Of a stretch of 64,000 bases of DNA, positions 44,433 through 54,900 are shown piece after piece. Where the stretch lies: assembly GCA_030272155.1 (NCBI GenBank), contig CP126205.1, forward strand, positions 3,026,501 through 3,090,500. The letters are read 5' to 3'. The DNA comes from Tetradesmus obliquus. Lineage: Eukaryota; Chlorophyta; Chlorophyceae; Sphaeropleales; Scenedesmaceae. The notes beneath the pieces are model-generated. The model was not told the DNA's origin. It did not search any database and saw only the letters and a list, made by a program, of their open reading frames with translations. Positions within the stretch are counted from its first letter, which is position 1, and each line of letters begins with the position of its first letter. The translations under genes were made by a program, and so were the position numbers.

Positions 44433-47400
44433 TTATGCTGCCCGCACCCAATGGAACCTGAGTGCGTGGTCCTGCCCAGACACGGCAACCACGCGGCCCA
44501 CACAACCCTCTGGAGGGACAACAGACCTGTAGCTGAGGCTCCCCAGCAGCTGGTGCTCTGGACAATCAGGAATCCTTAGTTTTGTGTTGTCACTCTTGTG
44601 GAACACCACTTGCCTCACAAACTGAACGTCTGTCCTGAACACGTCATTGTTCATGCGGCCAATCACCACCTCTACTTTGACCACATCATGCAGGTCACGA
44701 ATCTCCAGTGGCTCCAAGTTGCTGAGCGCTGCTTCAGTTTGGTGGCGCAGTCGCTCCGAGAGCAAGGGTAGCCCAAGACCACACACGCCGATTATTGGGA
44801 GGCCGCTACGCACCATGTATGCAGTTGCCTTATTCAAGTACAGGTTCGGGCTGAAAGACGCCCGAGACACCCCGTGCATGTGGCTGATGGCGTAACCCCC
44901 TACAGCCCGTCTGCCCTCGCCACCACCCCAACATGGCACAATGCACTGCAGCTTCAGTGGCTCCCCAGCACGCATGTCCACACGCGCCAGGGGCCCAGAC
45001 GCCCGACTGCCAAACCATTCACTCGGCACTTCGGCTGCCAGCTGCCCCAGTTCTGCCAGCAGCTCCTGCTCCAGCTTGTCGAGTGCCTGCAGCAGGTCGT
45101 GGTGCAGCTCCTTGCCTGTCTTCCACAGGTCTGCGTCAACGCCGGCCTGCAGTGCCTGGTTTGCGCTGCGTGGGTAACAGATAAACGCGCCAAGCGCTGC
45201 GCAGCTCTGCGGCTTGCTGAAAGCGTCGCCAACCTGCATCCTGACAGACGTCAACTCCTTTTGCAGGCCACGCACGACCTCGTTGCGCTGCAGCCCATGG
45301 GGGCGCACCTCGGCTGTCAGCATCTGCATGCATGACCAGCAGCAGATGCATCTTGGTTCGCATAACGCAGTGAATATGCAGGCGCAGTGCCTGTGTGTCT
45401 CTATGTTGGCAGCACCACATTCACCACATGCGTAGTTGGAGGGGGCTCAGGTCAAACTTTGCGGCCAGCCCAGCCACTGCACACACCACCGTGAGGCGTG
45501 CAGCTGGTGCGAGTACAGGCGCATGCGGTGTTCGAGTTATGCAACAACTCATAGCATGGATGTGCTGCAACATAGTGTACATTGGTTGTGGTGTATCAGC
45601 ACATCATGCTGCAGGCCCATGTGGCAGCAAGCCCAGCGTCGGTGTTGAAACAGAGACATTATAATTGTATGCATGCAAGCAGGCTAGCAAACCGCTGTGC
45701 TGAGATAGCCAACTTAACACAAGCGACTGGGATCGCCAGACAAACCTTCGTTAAACCGCAAGGGTGGTGCTGTTTTGCGTCTGCAACAGTCCACATCGCC
45801 CCTCTCCCTCTCTCTCTGCATGCATTGTGCTGGATGCCTTGCAGGAGTATTCACTCACCTGCTCCAAGTACTTCAGCTTTTGTGCCGCATGCCACAAGCG
45901 CTTGCTCGCTTCATCAACTGCTCCGCTCGGCACTCCTGCCGCCACGTCGCTGGCGTGGCTGGCTGCTGCAGTGTGCGAGGATGCCTTGCCTGCACTGGGC
46001 CAAATATACCCCAGCAGCCACTGGAAATCTGACAGCTGGGATTTGTTGTACCTGCAGTGGAGGAAGTTCACAGCGTTCAGGAGCTTGAAGCAAGAGTGCA
46101 TGGGTGCTTGCAAGCAGCTACCGCACAATACAATCAGTGCCACCAACAGCGACAGCATGCGGCAGTGGTACAGTACCAGCAACACCAGCAGCAGCAGCAG
46201 CAGCAGCTACAACATGCCTCCCATCAACAGAGCCACACTGCGTGCCAATGACCGTCTGAGCAGTTCTCTGCAGCAATTGTGCAGGCTCCTTAAGCAGCTA
46301 CAGCGCATTGTTTGTTGCTGCTGCTGTCGGCCCAGGGGCAGCACAGCAATGTGCAGTCTAGAGATGTCTGAAAGTTTGCACAATGTGCTTACTGATCAAG
46401 TGCGCTGTGGTAGTCTTCCAGTTCTGTGTACTTGCCCAGCAGTGCTTCCAGCGGCTCCCCTGACTGTGTGTTCATAGCCTGTACAGCTTGCTGGAGCTGC
46501 TCAAGGGTCCTGGCAGACCTGTTGGCTGCCAGGACACTTGCTGTGGCGCAGCCAGCGGATGCATCAGCACCTGCTCCAGCTGTAGGAAGCTGGCCACCTG
46601 GCCAGCCTCGGCCACACAGTGACATGCGGCAGCTGTACTCCCTCTGGTGAGTCTGCATGGCACTGCCGAATGCAGAAGCCACTGCAGGGCCATTGAATCC
46701 CAGGCCACCCAGGCCGGCGTTGATGCTGGCACTGGCAGAGTCGGAGCGCTCTGCAGAGCTGAACTCAAGGGTGCAGATGCCTGCAAAGCAACCTGCCTTG
46801 TTGTAGCCTTTGATGAACCTGCCAAGGTGAAGGTGCAGCACAGGCAACAGGAAGGTGGTTGTGTCATGCACGCGTTGCTGCCGAAGATAATGTCCTGGCC
46901 AAGGTACTGGAGCATCACAGGAAAGCAGCCTACAAACCAGGACCCTGCACCTGCTGCTTCTGAGTGGCACCACTCACCAGCAGCCGCAAGGCTTTACATG
47001 CTGCATGCTTGTGCACACCACGTGGGTGTACATGTGCCTGTAGTGCACCAGGCTCAACTCTGCTAGGCAGTAGGCAACTTGGTGCTGCTTGAGCACTTGT
47101 TAAGGCTGATGTCGTGTACTGAGTAATTGCCTCATCATGCTGGTGAGCAGGCCAACCCCCTTCCCGCTACCTCCCTTCTTACCCAGGTCCCCCCCCTTAC
47201 CCCCCCCCCCCACCCCAAGAAGCTGCATAAGGTAACAAAGGCCCAGGCAGTGGCGTTTCGAGCAATGCTGTGACGTGACACATGCATTACTGAAATTAGT
47301 GTCTCATTTTCAGCTGGTCGTGGCGAACCTGGGCCGTGCTTGGCGTCACTTGCATGCTACAGATGGACGTACAAGTTCGGGCCGTGCAGTTGAGATGCAC

Positions 47401-49377
47401 ACATACTTCGCATGTCACGCAAGCTCTCTTAGCTCATAACACGGTGCACACGCACAGAGACAGCCCTGTATCCAGCACAGCTAGCAAACCCTGGTGAAAC
47501 CCACCACCATTGGTTTCTTACCTGTCGCCAAACAAACTTTGGAAAGCGGCTGGTCCCTCTGTAGCCAGCTTGCTGCGGGCGAGCGCGTTCAGTCTTGGCT
47601 CGGGCCCACGAAAGAAGCCTGCGGTCTGGTGCTTGGCCATCACCACTGCATGCACCGAGCGCCTGCTGATGGAAAGCTTCTGCGCCAGCTCTGAAGAAGT
47701 GTCCATCTTGATGTCGCTGGCAGAAAGCCCGGCGAAGCCGTACGCTTCCAGTGCAGTGACGTAGGAATCTGTGCTGTCTACCAGGTACCAGCTGCTCTGC
47801 ACTTGGGCTTGACCAGCAGCAGCACCAGTCACCGGAGCACCCGAAAAATGCACTGCTGGCGCTTTGAGTTCGCTGCTGATGATGTCGTACCCCAGACCCA
47901 ACTCGTAATCAGGCTGCCACCGCATCATGTTCTTATACAAGAGGGTATACTCTTGAACCAATACCAAGATCCAAACTGTTGATATTTGACCCAAGTAGTG
48001 CGCGTTGCGTAGATCTATGCACCACATGCCAATCATGCGTGACCCAGCCAGCCCTAGAAGCCTGGCAGGGTTTTCACGATGGTCGCAAGTGCATATGCTT
48101 ATGGCGGCCTATCCCCCTGGGAGTCGCTGGTACAGTGTACACCAGCGCCAAGAAGCTTTTGAAGGAAGCACTGGGCGTCACGTCCCCAGCCCTGGACACA
48201 CTCCTGCGCAACCTGCATCTCCAAGCCATTCGATCACTCACCAATGTGATAAGATACAGACGCATCAAGATGGGCACTCGTCTGGGCAAGCAATGGCGCC
48301 AACAAAACCCAGCAGCAGGTGCCACCTGTGTAACACAGCGAAACAGCGGCAGCGGCAGCAGCAGCAGCAATGCAGCTAAGAACGGCCAGAAGAGGCAAGG
48401 GCCCAGACTACCCAACTTCAAGCGCAAAAAACGCAAGAAAAAGAAGGGAGGATAGTTACCTCCAATGCATATGGCTGGGGCTGGGGGGACTTTGGGGAAA
48501 GGGGTGGCAGGGGTGCTGGATGTGGTGGGCAGCAGCAGCAGCAGCGGTGATGGGTTGATGCCTGCTAGCATGGCCTCAATGATGGGACGGCTCTACATTG
48601 TGGTCATTTGGTATCATTTGATCTTGTGTTTAGCGGAAGCAGCGAGAGGAGCGTGCTGGAACCACGACAGCACAGCAGGGGGCAGTGGAGACGCCTGCTG
48701 CTCTGAAGACCCAGAGAACTCGCAGCTTTTTAAGGAGGAAGTCATATGGTTTTAGATGGATTGCTGATGGCAGAGCTTGTCGTAGGGGAAGGGCGGGAGT
48801 CCCGTGACACTGTTACACGGTGTTAAGGCCCTGTCCTTTGCCCTCCGTTAATTCCGCTCCCTGCAAAGAGGGCGTAGACACTTTCAACTTTCAACTTTCA
48901 ACTTATGGCGGCCATAACAATCGTTACAAACGCCTGTGAGTGTATCAGCAACCCGCTCAAACCTAGTCGTGGGAGTGAAGGGTCGGAAGGGCTTGCATCA
49001 GCAGTGGAACCTGTTGTGATCCCCTGCAGGCCCTGCTGCGTCACCAGCCAGTCCATTACTGTCAGCTGACGCTTCAGAGTCCTGTTACTGTGCTGGCACC
49101 GGCTTCCTTGCCCACAGGCGTGTGCTTGCAGTGCCACTGCGGGACGGGGGCGGCCCCTGACTGGTGACAGCTGTGGCGCGCTGCGGTCACGAGTAGTCGG
49201 GTATGTTTGCAGCTGTAGTACAACAGTGGGCTGCTGAGTGACGAGCATGTATGCCTGCCACGCTCTGGCGTCTACAGCTGCTGCAACCGTGTTGTCAGTT
49301 CATCAATGTCTAGTTTGGTGGGCTTGCCAGCGCGCTCCGCAGCCAGCAACGCAGGCCACCTGCACTGCTTTGCTCTA

Positions 49378-49413
<36 letters not shown>

Positions 49414-49513
49414 TCGCAGCTGCTTTGAAGTTGCTGTGCCTCAACCTCATCCTGCTGGCTTGCACTGGAGATACATGGCCCTGGCTGTTGCCTGCTGCTG
49501 CAAGCTTGGCTTG

Positions 49514-49569
<56 letters not shown>

Positions 49570-50245
49570 AGCTTCTTCTTCACTGCAGGAGGTACTGTTG
49601 CAACCAAGTCCTTCATCGCCAGCTGTGCCGCAGACGGACCAGCCACCCATGCCTCTGTGTTGCTGCTCAGAACAGCTGCTGGCATGCCGAAGCCCGTGTA
49701 CCTGCTGCTGACAAGACGGTGCGTGCACACCTCTGTACCTGGCTGCTGATATAGAAGCGCCACTGGCTTCATGACCTCCCAGTGAAGACGCTTCAGCTGC
49801 TGGTGTGAGCTGCAACACTGTACATGCGCACGCTGTCCCTGACAGGTGCCTTGGGGCATAGCGCTTTGATGTTCCTGAAAGCACCACGGTCTGCCAGTGT
49901 GATGCCACCCATGCTGATGACGCTGTTGCATAACAGAGCCTGGCTTAGGTGTGGCTGTTTTTTCATCTGCATACATTGGCTGTGGCGCTTCAACCACTAC
50001 AACGCAGCCTGGCTGCAGAAGTGCCAGCTGCTTGCACCCCTCGCTGCAGTAGTAACACCAGCTGGCACGCCAGGCAGACCCAAGCAGTGTGTGTGGTTGC
50101 CTGTGTTGCATGTGCTGCACAGCAGCATGTGGTGTGCAGCATCTGTTTGCTTGCACACACTGCAGAAGGGATCATTGTCGTCAAAACCAGCTGCAGCTGC
50201 CATGCTGTTGCCTATATATCTGAGAGAGGTTACTGGTGGACGCTG
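44433..50245 (-). CDS. Unrecognised multi-exon gene with a PHD-finger exon (copy 1)
   Basis: Minus-strand gene in pieces. The 5'-most recognisable exon (about 50,035-50,210) encodes DPFCSVCKQTDAAHHMLLCS and TCNTGNHTHCLGLPGVP, the first zinc pairs and His of a PHD finger. The expected last ligands (WCYYCSEGCKQL) follow at once but in another frame. Later coding-like exons are: 49,793-49,990 (NSVISMGGITLADRGAFRNI); 49,272-49,600 (polyS and QLAMKDLVATVPPAVKKKL); 47,518-48,036 (SDIKMDTSSELAQKLSISRR); 46,389-46,800 (LEQLQQAVQAMNTQSGEPLE); and 45,866-46,052 (KSQLSDFQWLLGYIWPSAGK). The terminal exon (44,433-45,323) contains QALDKLEQELLAELGQLAAE and ELAPLEIRDLHDV-like text and stops with TAA. TGTAA lies at 44,201-44,205. 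PHD fingers usually read histone H3 tails; no other domain was recognised. It may be a chromatin protein or an element-borne gene. Confidence 0.5.
47145..47220 (+). repeat. C-rich tract
   Basis: Runs of C (CCCCCCCCTTACCCCCCCCCCCCACCCC) in copy 1. The copy-2 counterpart near 58,653-58,727 has one interruption moved (CCCCCCCCACCCCACCCC). Confidence 0.9.
48480..48905 (+). mobile_element. Possible retrotransposon 3' end with ACTTTCA tail (copy 1)
   Basis: A 3'-UTR-like stretch ends in three tandem CAACTTT units (about 48,884-48,904), like the short repeated tails of non-LTR elements. Immediately upstream, a plus-strand open stretch (47,979-48,455) ends in a very basic run (FKRKKRKKKKGG). It interrupts the exon order of the minus-strand gene, consistent with an insertion in an intron. 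No reverse-transcriptase or endonuclease motif was seen. The same sequence is at 59,988-60,413 in copy 2, so it predates the duplication. Confidence 0.35.
49503..49569. repeat. CTG microsatellite (copy 1)
   Basis: Pure CTG run. It reads as polyserine in the frame of the minus-strand gene and as Ala, Cys or Gln in others. The copy-2 run (61,014-61,080) is one unit longer. Confidence 0.9.
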
Positions 50246-50348
50246 CAGGTGGTTGTTGCAAGTCCACTGCAACACGCAAGGATCAGCAAGCAAGAAAATT
50301 TTCAATTATTATTGTGGGTACGTGTGATTCTTTTCCATTGGCTTGCCA

Positions 50349-50476
50349 GCAGGGCGCCGCAGGGTGCAACAGGGCGCCGCAGGGTGCAACAGGGCGCCGC
50401 AGGGTGCAGCAGGGCGCCGCAGGGTGCAACAGGGCGCCGCAGGGTGCAGCAGGGCGCCGCAGGGCGCCGCAGGACG
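50349..50476. repeat. 20-bp GC-rich minisatellite (copy 1)
   Basis: About six and a half units of CAGGGCGCCGCAGGGTGCAA, alternating with units ending GCAG. The unit length is not a multiple of three, so reading frames cycle through it. It lies upstream of the PHD exon on the minus strand and is probably intronic. The copy-2 counterpart is 61,860-61,987 with the same unit count. Confidence 0.9.
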
Positions 50477-50479
50477 CCA

Positions 50480-50988
50480 CCAGTGACTGGTTGCTTACAA
50501 TAATAGACCTGCTTGCACGTTTCAAGAGGTACCTTAATACTGGTGCCAACAGGCAGTCGGACTCTAAGGGTCCTCACTGACCCTGCGATGAGGCGGTTAC
50601 AAGCAGCTACGAAAGCAAGCGCAAACTAATTGTATACAAAGAAGTTACTGAGTGGGACTATCACACACTTTCACACGTACATGTGTTGCAAACTGGCAGC
50701 CTGGCGTCATGAGTCAACACTTCAGCGCCAAAACTCATGCCCTGCAGCAAAAGCTACGGCGTTCGGCGCATTTAGCGTGGATTGAGCACTTTCAGTCGTT
50801 TGCAAAAGTTCCGAGGCAAGATCACTTGGCGTCTGTGCATTGCTCAACGCTTGCTCAACTGGGGACGTCTCCTGTGATGCTGTTGTGATCTGCAATCTGG
50901 TATCACTGGGACTTTCGTCAGTCACCTATCGATAGTAAGCGGCTCTGCAAGCTCTGTTCGGACCGCGCAAGTAGGGCTTGCAGCGATT
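50480..50988. promoter_or_regulatory. Upstream region between PHD-exon gene and TMEM45 gene
   Basis: Between the minisatellite and the TMEM45 start. On the minus strand 50,722-50,925 is open and protein-like (TSPVEQALSNAQTPSDLASE) after a GATAG that could be an acceptor. It may be a 5' exon of the PHD-exon gene, but no initiator ATG is present. If so, the two genes are divergent and separated by very little DNA. Confidence 0.35.
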
Positions 50989-52198
50989 ATGGACGCACAC
51001 AGTCACGCTGGGCACGCACACGGGGCTTCTCACCCTGCTACGTCTATCAGCGAGCTACAACACCCTCCTCATGGCAGCTACGAGGGTCACGTGGTGCCAG
51101 GTACGAGCTGCTGCGCTTGCCAGCTTGCTGCTGCTGCTGCTACTGCCTCCAGAGTCCACACTGCTACGCCTGCTGCCTGCAACTCTCTACAAATGTAGCG
51201 CATTTGGCGGCGATTTTAACGTTTGTTGTTTGTTAGCATGAAGCCAGCTCTCTGTAGTCCAGCTCGTCTGCACGGCGCCAACAGCACCACCAGCAGCAGC
51301 TGCTGGATTGCTTTTCCCTTATGTTGCACAATCCTGCCTCAGGTTCCTCCAGGCGCATTCATGTGAACCCTATAAGTGCTGTGGTGTTTCCTGCAGGCGT
51401 CATGTTCATCATCTGGTCAACATACTGGATCTGGTCCGTGCTAGACATCCACCTACGCACTCGAGCAGCAGGCCTGCACACATACCTCCCCCTGCACACC
51501 AACTCCACCACCAGCAGCAGCAGCACCAAACAATCCGGCAGCAGAACCAGCAGCAGCCACTGCAGCAGCGGCCGCGGGGAGCCGTTTCGCTCCCGTGCTT
51601 GGTACCCCTGGCCTTACTGGCCTGCAAAGCCAATGGAGCCTATTTTCAAAGTGCTGTTCTGCCTGCTGGGGGTGTTTATCGAGCTGTATGTTGGCTTCCG
51701 GGGATGGCGGCCGCTGTACAAAGCTGATGGGCACTTTGCTGAGTTCCACGCAAACAACTGGCAGGTGAGGGGCGCTGTAGCAGCATTCTGGCGGCGGCAG
51801 CAGCAGCAGCATGCAGCGTTGTCGCTCATACACTTTGCTGAGTTCCATGAAAACAACTGGCAGGTGGGCGGCGCTGCAGCAGCATTCTGGCAACAGGATG
51901 CTGGGTGCTGCAGCAGCAGCAGCAGCAGCAGCAGACAGCAGACAGCACGTAGTAGTCTGAGCTATTCCTGTGCTGGCTCCGCACAGATACTTGATAGTGG
52001 AGAGGGGCAGTAGCACCATTTTGGCTGGCAGTGGATGAGACGCAGCAGCTGCAGCAACAGCAGCAGCAGCAGGTTAAAAAGCAGCAGTGGCAGCAGTGTA
52101 GTTGGAGAGTACGTCACAGCAGCAGCAGCAGCAGCGCAGTTGTGCATTCCATGTCAGTACGCTGTTAGGCAAGCATCCCCATCTCATTGCTGGTGTCG

Positions 52199-52238
<40 letters not shown>

Positions 52239-54643
52239 TTGCAGCATGCGCTGATGTACTCAAGCTTTGCTGTGAGTGGCGTGATCGACCTCATTGGATA
52301 CTTCACGCCTCTGCCGCCAGGCACTGAGCAGGTGGGAGGCAGTATACAGCAGCCAATCTGATCTGTGCTGTTGCTTTGTTTCTTTCAAGTCAAGGTTGTT
52401 TTCAAGCTTGCAATGAATATGGGCAACTCCGCTGCTGCCAGGCACTGAGCAGGTGAGCAGCAGTATACAGCAGTAACCTGCTTGACATGTTGCACGGCAG
52501 TGCATGTGCTGTGCCCCTGCCTGTGGCGCCATCACGTGCTGCGCCTGACGAGCTAAAGCAAGTTCGCAACACGACATGCGTTGCAACACCATCATGACCC
52601 TCCCTGCCTGTTTGTAACCATGTGCTGAAGTACCGATGGCTGTGGTCTGCTGTGTGACTGTGTGTTGCCCCAACAACAGCAATAACCAGTCCCTTGTTTG
52701 GTGTTTCCTGATTTGCCTGCAGTGCTTCCTGTCGCTGTCTTTTCTAGTGAAGACTCCTCATGGGCATGCACGCCAAGCCCTTCCTACCCTACCCAACAAC
52801 AACACAACACAACAACACAACCATGCATGTTTTCTGTGTTGCTCTGCCTGCAGGGCTTCCTGTCGCTTTCATTCCTTGTGGAGACGCTGCTCATGGGCAT
52901 GCACGCCAAGCCTAATGAGCTCGACCAGCTGGTGCACACGCTGCTGACCTGGATCATGATCGCCAGTCACAACCACGCTGCCTGTGTCTCTCGTCGCCTT
53001 CCTGCGTGCAGGGCTTCTTGTCCTCATAATATCTTAGTGGAGACTCTCCTCATGGGTATGCACGCCAAGCCCTTCCTTTCCCTTAACAATAACTGCCTGT
53101 CTTCTGTTTTCCTCTTCTGCCTGCAGGGGTTCCTGTCGCTGTCATTTCTGGTGGAGACCCTTCTGATGGGCATGCACGCCAAGCCTAATGAGCTCGACCA
53201 GCTGGTGCACACACTGCTGACCTGGATCATGGTTGCGTGCATCGTCATCAGCGCAGCTGAAATTGCTGCGCCTCAGAGCCTGCTGCTGGCGCTGCTGCGG
53301 GGCATGTTGGTGTTCTTCCAGGGGACGTGGTTCTGGCACGTTGGAGCAATCATGTTCAAAGGTGAGGGGATTGTGGTTTTGTAACTTTGTTGTCACTTTT
53401 GTTAGAAGCAGCAGTGCCTGGCAACCCCTGTTTTGTTGCTTTGTGGCGCTGCTGCGGGCCAAGCTGGTGTCCTTCCAGGGCAGCTGGTTCTGGCATGTGG
53501 GGGCAATCATGTTCAAGGGTGAGGGGTCACATGCAATGCGTTACTGTTGCGTTGCTGTATGTAGCTGGCAGCACTTCTCAGCAGGATCTAATATGCGCTT
53601 TATCGTGGGTGTGGAAATGTCACGTTGTCTGGACAGGCTTTAGAACGCTGGCGGTACGGTACGGCAGGCAAACCGCTCAGGGTGAATTGCCTGATACCTG
53701 GATGTCTGGCTCCCTCTTGCACTGTAACGGCCTAGTGCCTTAGGTCACGTGTTGGCACAATATGTATTTATCGTGTTCTCAGCCTATACTTGCTTCCATT
53801 GCCTGCCTGCCGCTTCACTGCAGACTCCATGGCCTGGGACATGAACGACATGGGCAGCGTGATGTTTGTGCCGGTGGTGTTCTGCCTGCACATGCTGCTC
53901 ATCTGCCTGGGCACATTCTCAGGTAAGCAGCGGTGTTAAGAGCAGTAACAACAGCACCAGGAAGCAGCGCTGCCAGCAACTGCTGTGTGACTATTGTTAT
54001 GTGTGTTCTGCCGCACATGCTGCTCATCTGCCTGGGCACCTTGTCAGGTTTGCTGCGTTACAACAGCACATGGGCGGTGATGTCAGCAGCGATTTCACCT
54101 ATGCATGCCTGTGCTTGCTGCTCATCTGCCTGGGCACCATATCAAGCCACCGCTGGGCCTGTGCATGCAACCTGCATGTACTGTACCAGCAAACACAGGT
54201 GCACCGCCAGCAGCTTATGTGTGTCGGCCCATGCATGTTCACGCATGCATGCTGCGCGTCCACACCGCGTAACTTGTACTCATCTATATGTTTGTGCGCT
54301 GCTGCTTTTTCTTCCTGCGCATCCGCCTGCAGCCTACCTGTTCATGCGCTGGCTATACGTGCGGCTAGGCATCAGCAGCAGTGCACACCTCACTGCGCAC
54401 CTCACTGGAAATCAGCTGGCAGCAGGCCCAGCAGGCAAAGCGTCACTGCTAGGCAGCCACCTCATAACCCATCATGATTCAGGCCCTGCAGCGCATGACC
54501 TGGCAGATTTGGATACACTGCTAGAAGGGCAGTTGGAGCTGACTGATATGTACGGCAGCAGCAGCAGCGGCGGCGGCGGCGTGGATGCGGCAGGCCATGG
54601 CAGGGATAGTGGTGTGAGGGGTAGCAAGCGCAGCCATGTGTGA
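50989..54643 (+). CDS. TMEM45 / DUF716 family membrane protein (copy 1)
   Basis: Multi-exon gene. ATG at 50,989; exon 1 (to 51,100) encodes a His-rich N-terminus (MDAHSHAGHAHGASHP) ending GHVVPG. It continues with 51,397-51,764 (VMFIIWSTYWIWSVLDIHLR; PIFKVLFCLLGVFIELYVGF), 52,245-52,331 (HALMYSSFAVSGVIDLIGYF), 53,127-53,361 (FLVETLLMGMHAKPNELDQL; ALLRGMLVFFQGTWFWHVGA), 53,824-53,922 (FVPVVFCLHMLLICLGTFS) and 54,333-54,643 (AYLFMRWLYVRLGI, then a hydrophilic tail and stop). The order H-A-L-M-Y, F-x-x-E-x-x-L-x-x-x-H and QGTWFWxxG is that of TMEM45/DUF716 proteins, which have about seven membrane helices. Their biochemical role is not settled. Several exons have tandem partial copies. Confidence 0.88.
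51725..51900 (+). repeat. Two copies of exon end HFAEFH.NNWQ
   Basis: The end of TMEM45 exon 2 (HFAEFHANNWQ, donor GTGAGG at 51,765) recurs at 51,828-51,865 as HFAEFHENNWQ with a GTGGG donor and a copied intron start (GCAGCATTCTGG). It is present in both segmental copies. Confidence 0.85.
52335..52475 (+). repeat. Partial copy of TMEM45 exon 3 end
   Basis: CTGCCAGGCACTGAGCAGGTG with AGCAGTATACAGCAG recurs about 115 bp after the exon-3 donor. It carries only the last few codons of the exon. Confidence 0.75.
52722..53245 (+). repeat. Four copies of exon GFLSLSFLVETLLMGMHAKP
   Basis: The parent exon starts at 53,127. Copies start after CTGCAG at about 52,723 (short), 52,854 (long, through NELDQLVHTLLTWIM) and 53,011 (altered). 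The copy at 52,854 is nearly identical to the parent over about 100 bases and still in frame, so it could be used in place of or beside it. Confidence 0.85.
53290..53530 (+). repeat. Two copies of exon end LLR..LV.FQG.WFWHVGAIMF
   Basis: The exon end with QGTWFWHVGAIMFK (donor at 53,362) recurs at about 53,447-53,520 as FQGSWFWHVGAIMFK with a GTGAGG donor. Both keep the frame and the QGxWFWHVG family motif. Confidence 0.85.
53870..54150 (+). repeat. Three copies of exon end FCLHMLLICLGTFS
   Basis: The parent ends at 53,922. Shorter copies lie at about 54,008-54,050 (LPHMLLICLGTLSG) and 54,113-54,148 (LLLICLGTIS). Confidence 0.8.
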
Positions 54644-54900
54644 CGTTGTGTCACTGGTTTGCATTTGCATCCTAGTGTCAAGGCCGTACAAATCGTTGCT
54701 GCTAGGCAGCCACCACGCAACCCATCATGATGCAGGCCCTGCAGCGCATGACCTGGCAGATCTTGATTCGCTGCTAGAAGGACAGCTGGAGCTGACAGAT
54801 ATGTATGGCAGCAGCAGCAGCAGCGGCGGTGGTGTGATGCATGCAGCAGGGCATGGCAGGGACAGCGGCGTGAGGGGTAGCAAGCGCAGCCATGTGTGAC
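54445..54900 (+). repeat. Duplicated 3'-terminal exon segment (TMEM45 gene)
   Basis: The coding end from LLGSHLITHHDSGPAAHDLA to SKRSHV stop (54,641-54,643) recurs with a period of about 251 bp as LLGSHHATHHDAGPAAHDLA to SKRSHV stop (54,897-54,899), including the post-stop CGTTGTxTCACTGGTTTGCAT. A further worn fragment (GGGCATGGCAGGGACAGC) follows at 54,957. Confidence 0.9.

Noticed and set aside
44150-44600. Minus-strand open frame downstream of the terminal exon (44,149-44,565) as a separate gene
   Set aside because: It overlaps the end of the long terminal exon in another frame and then covers its probable 3' UTR, with the TGTAA signal inside it.
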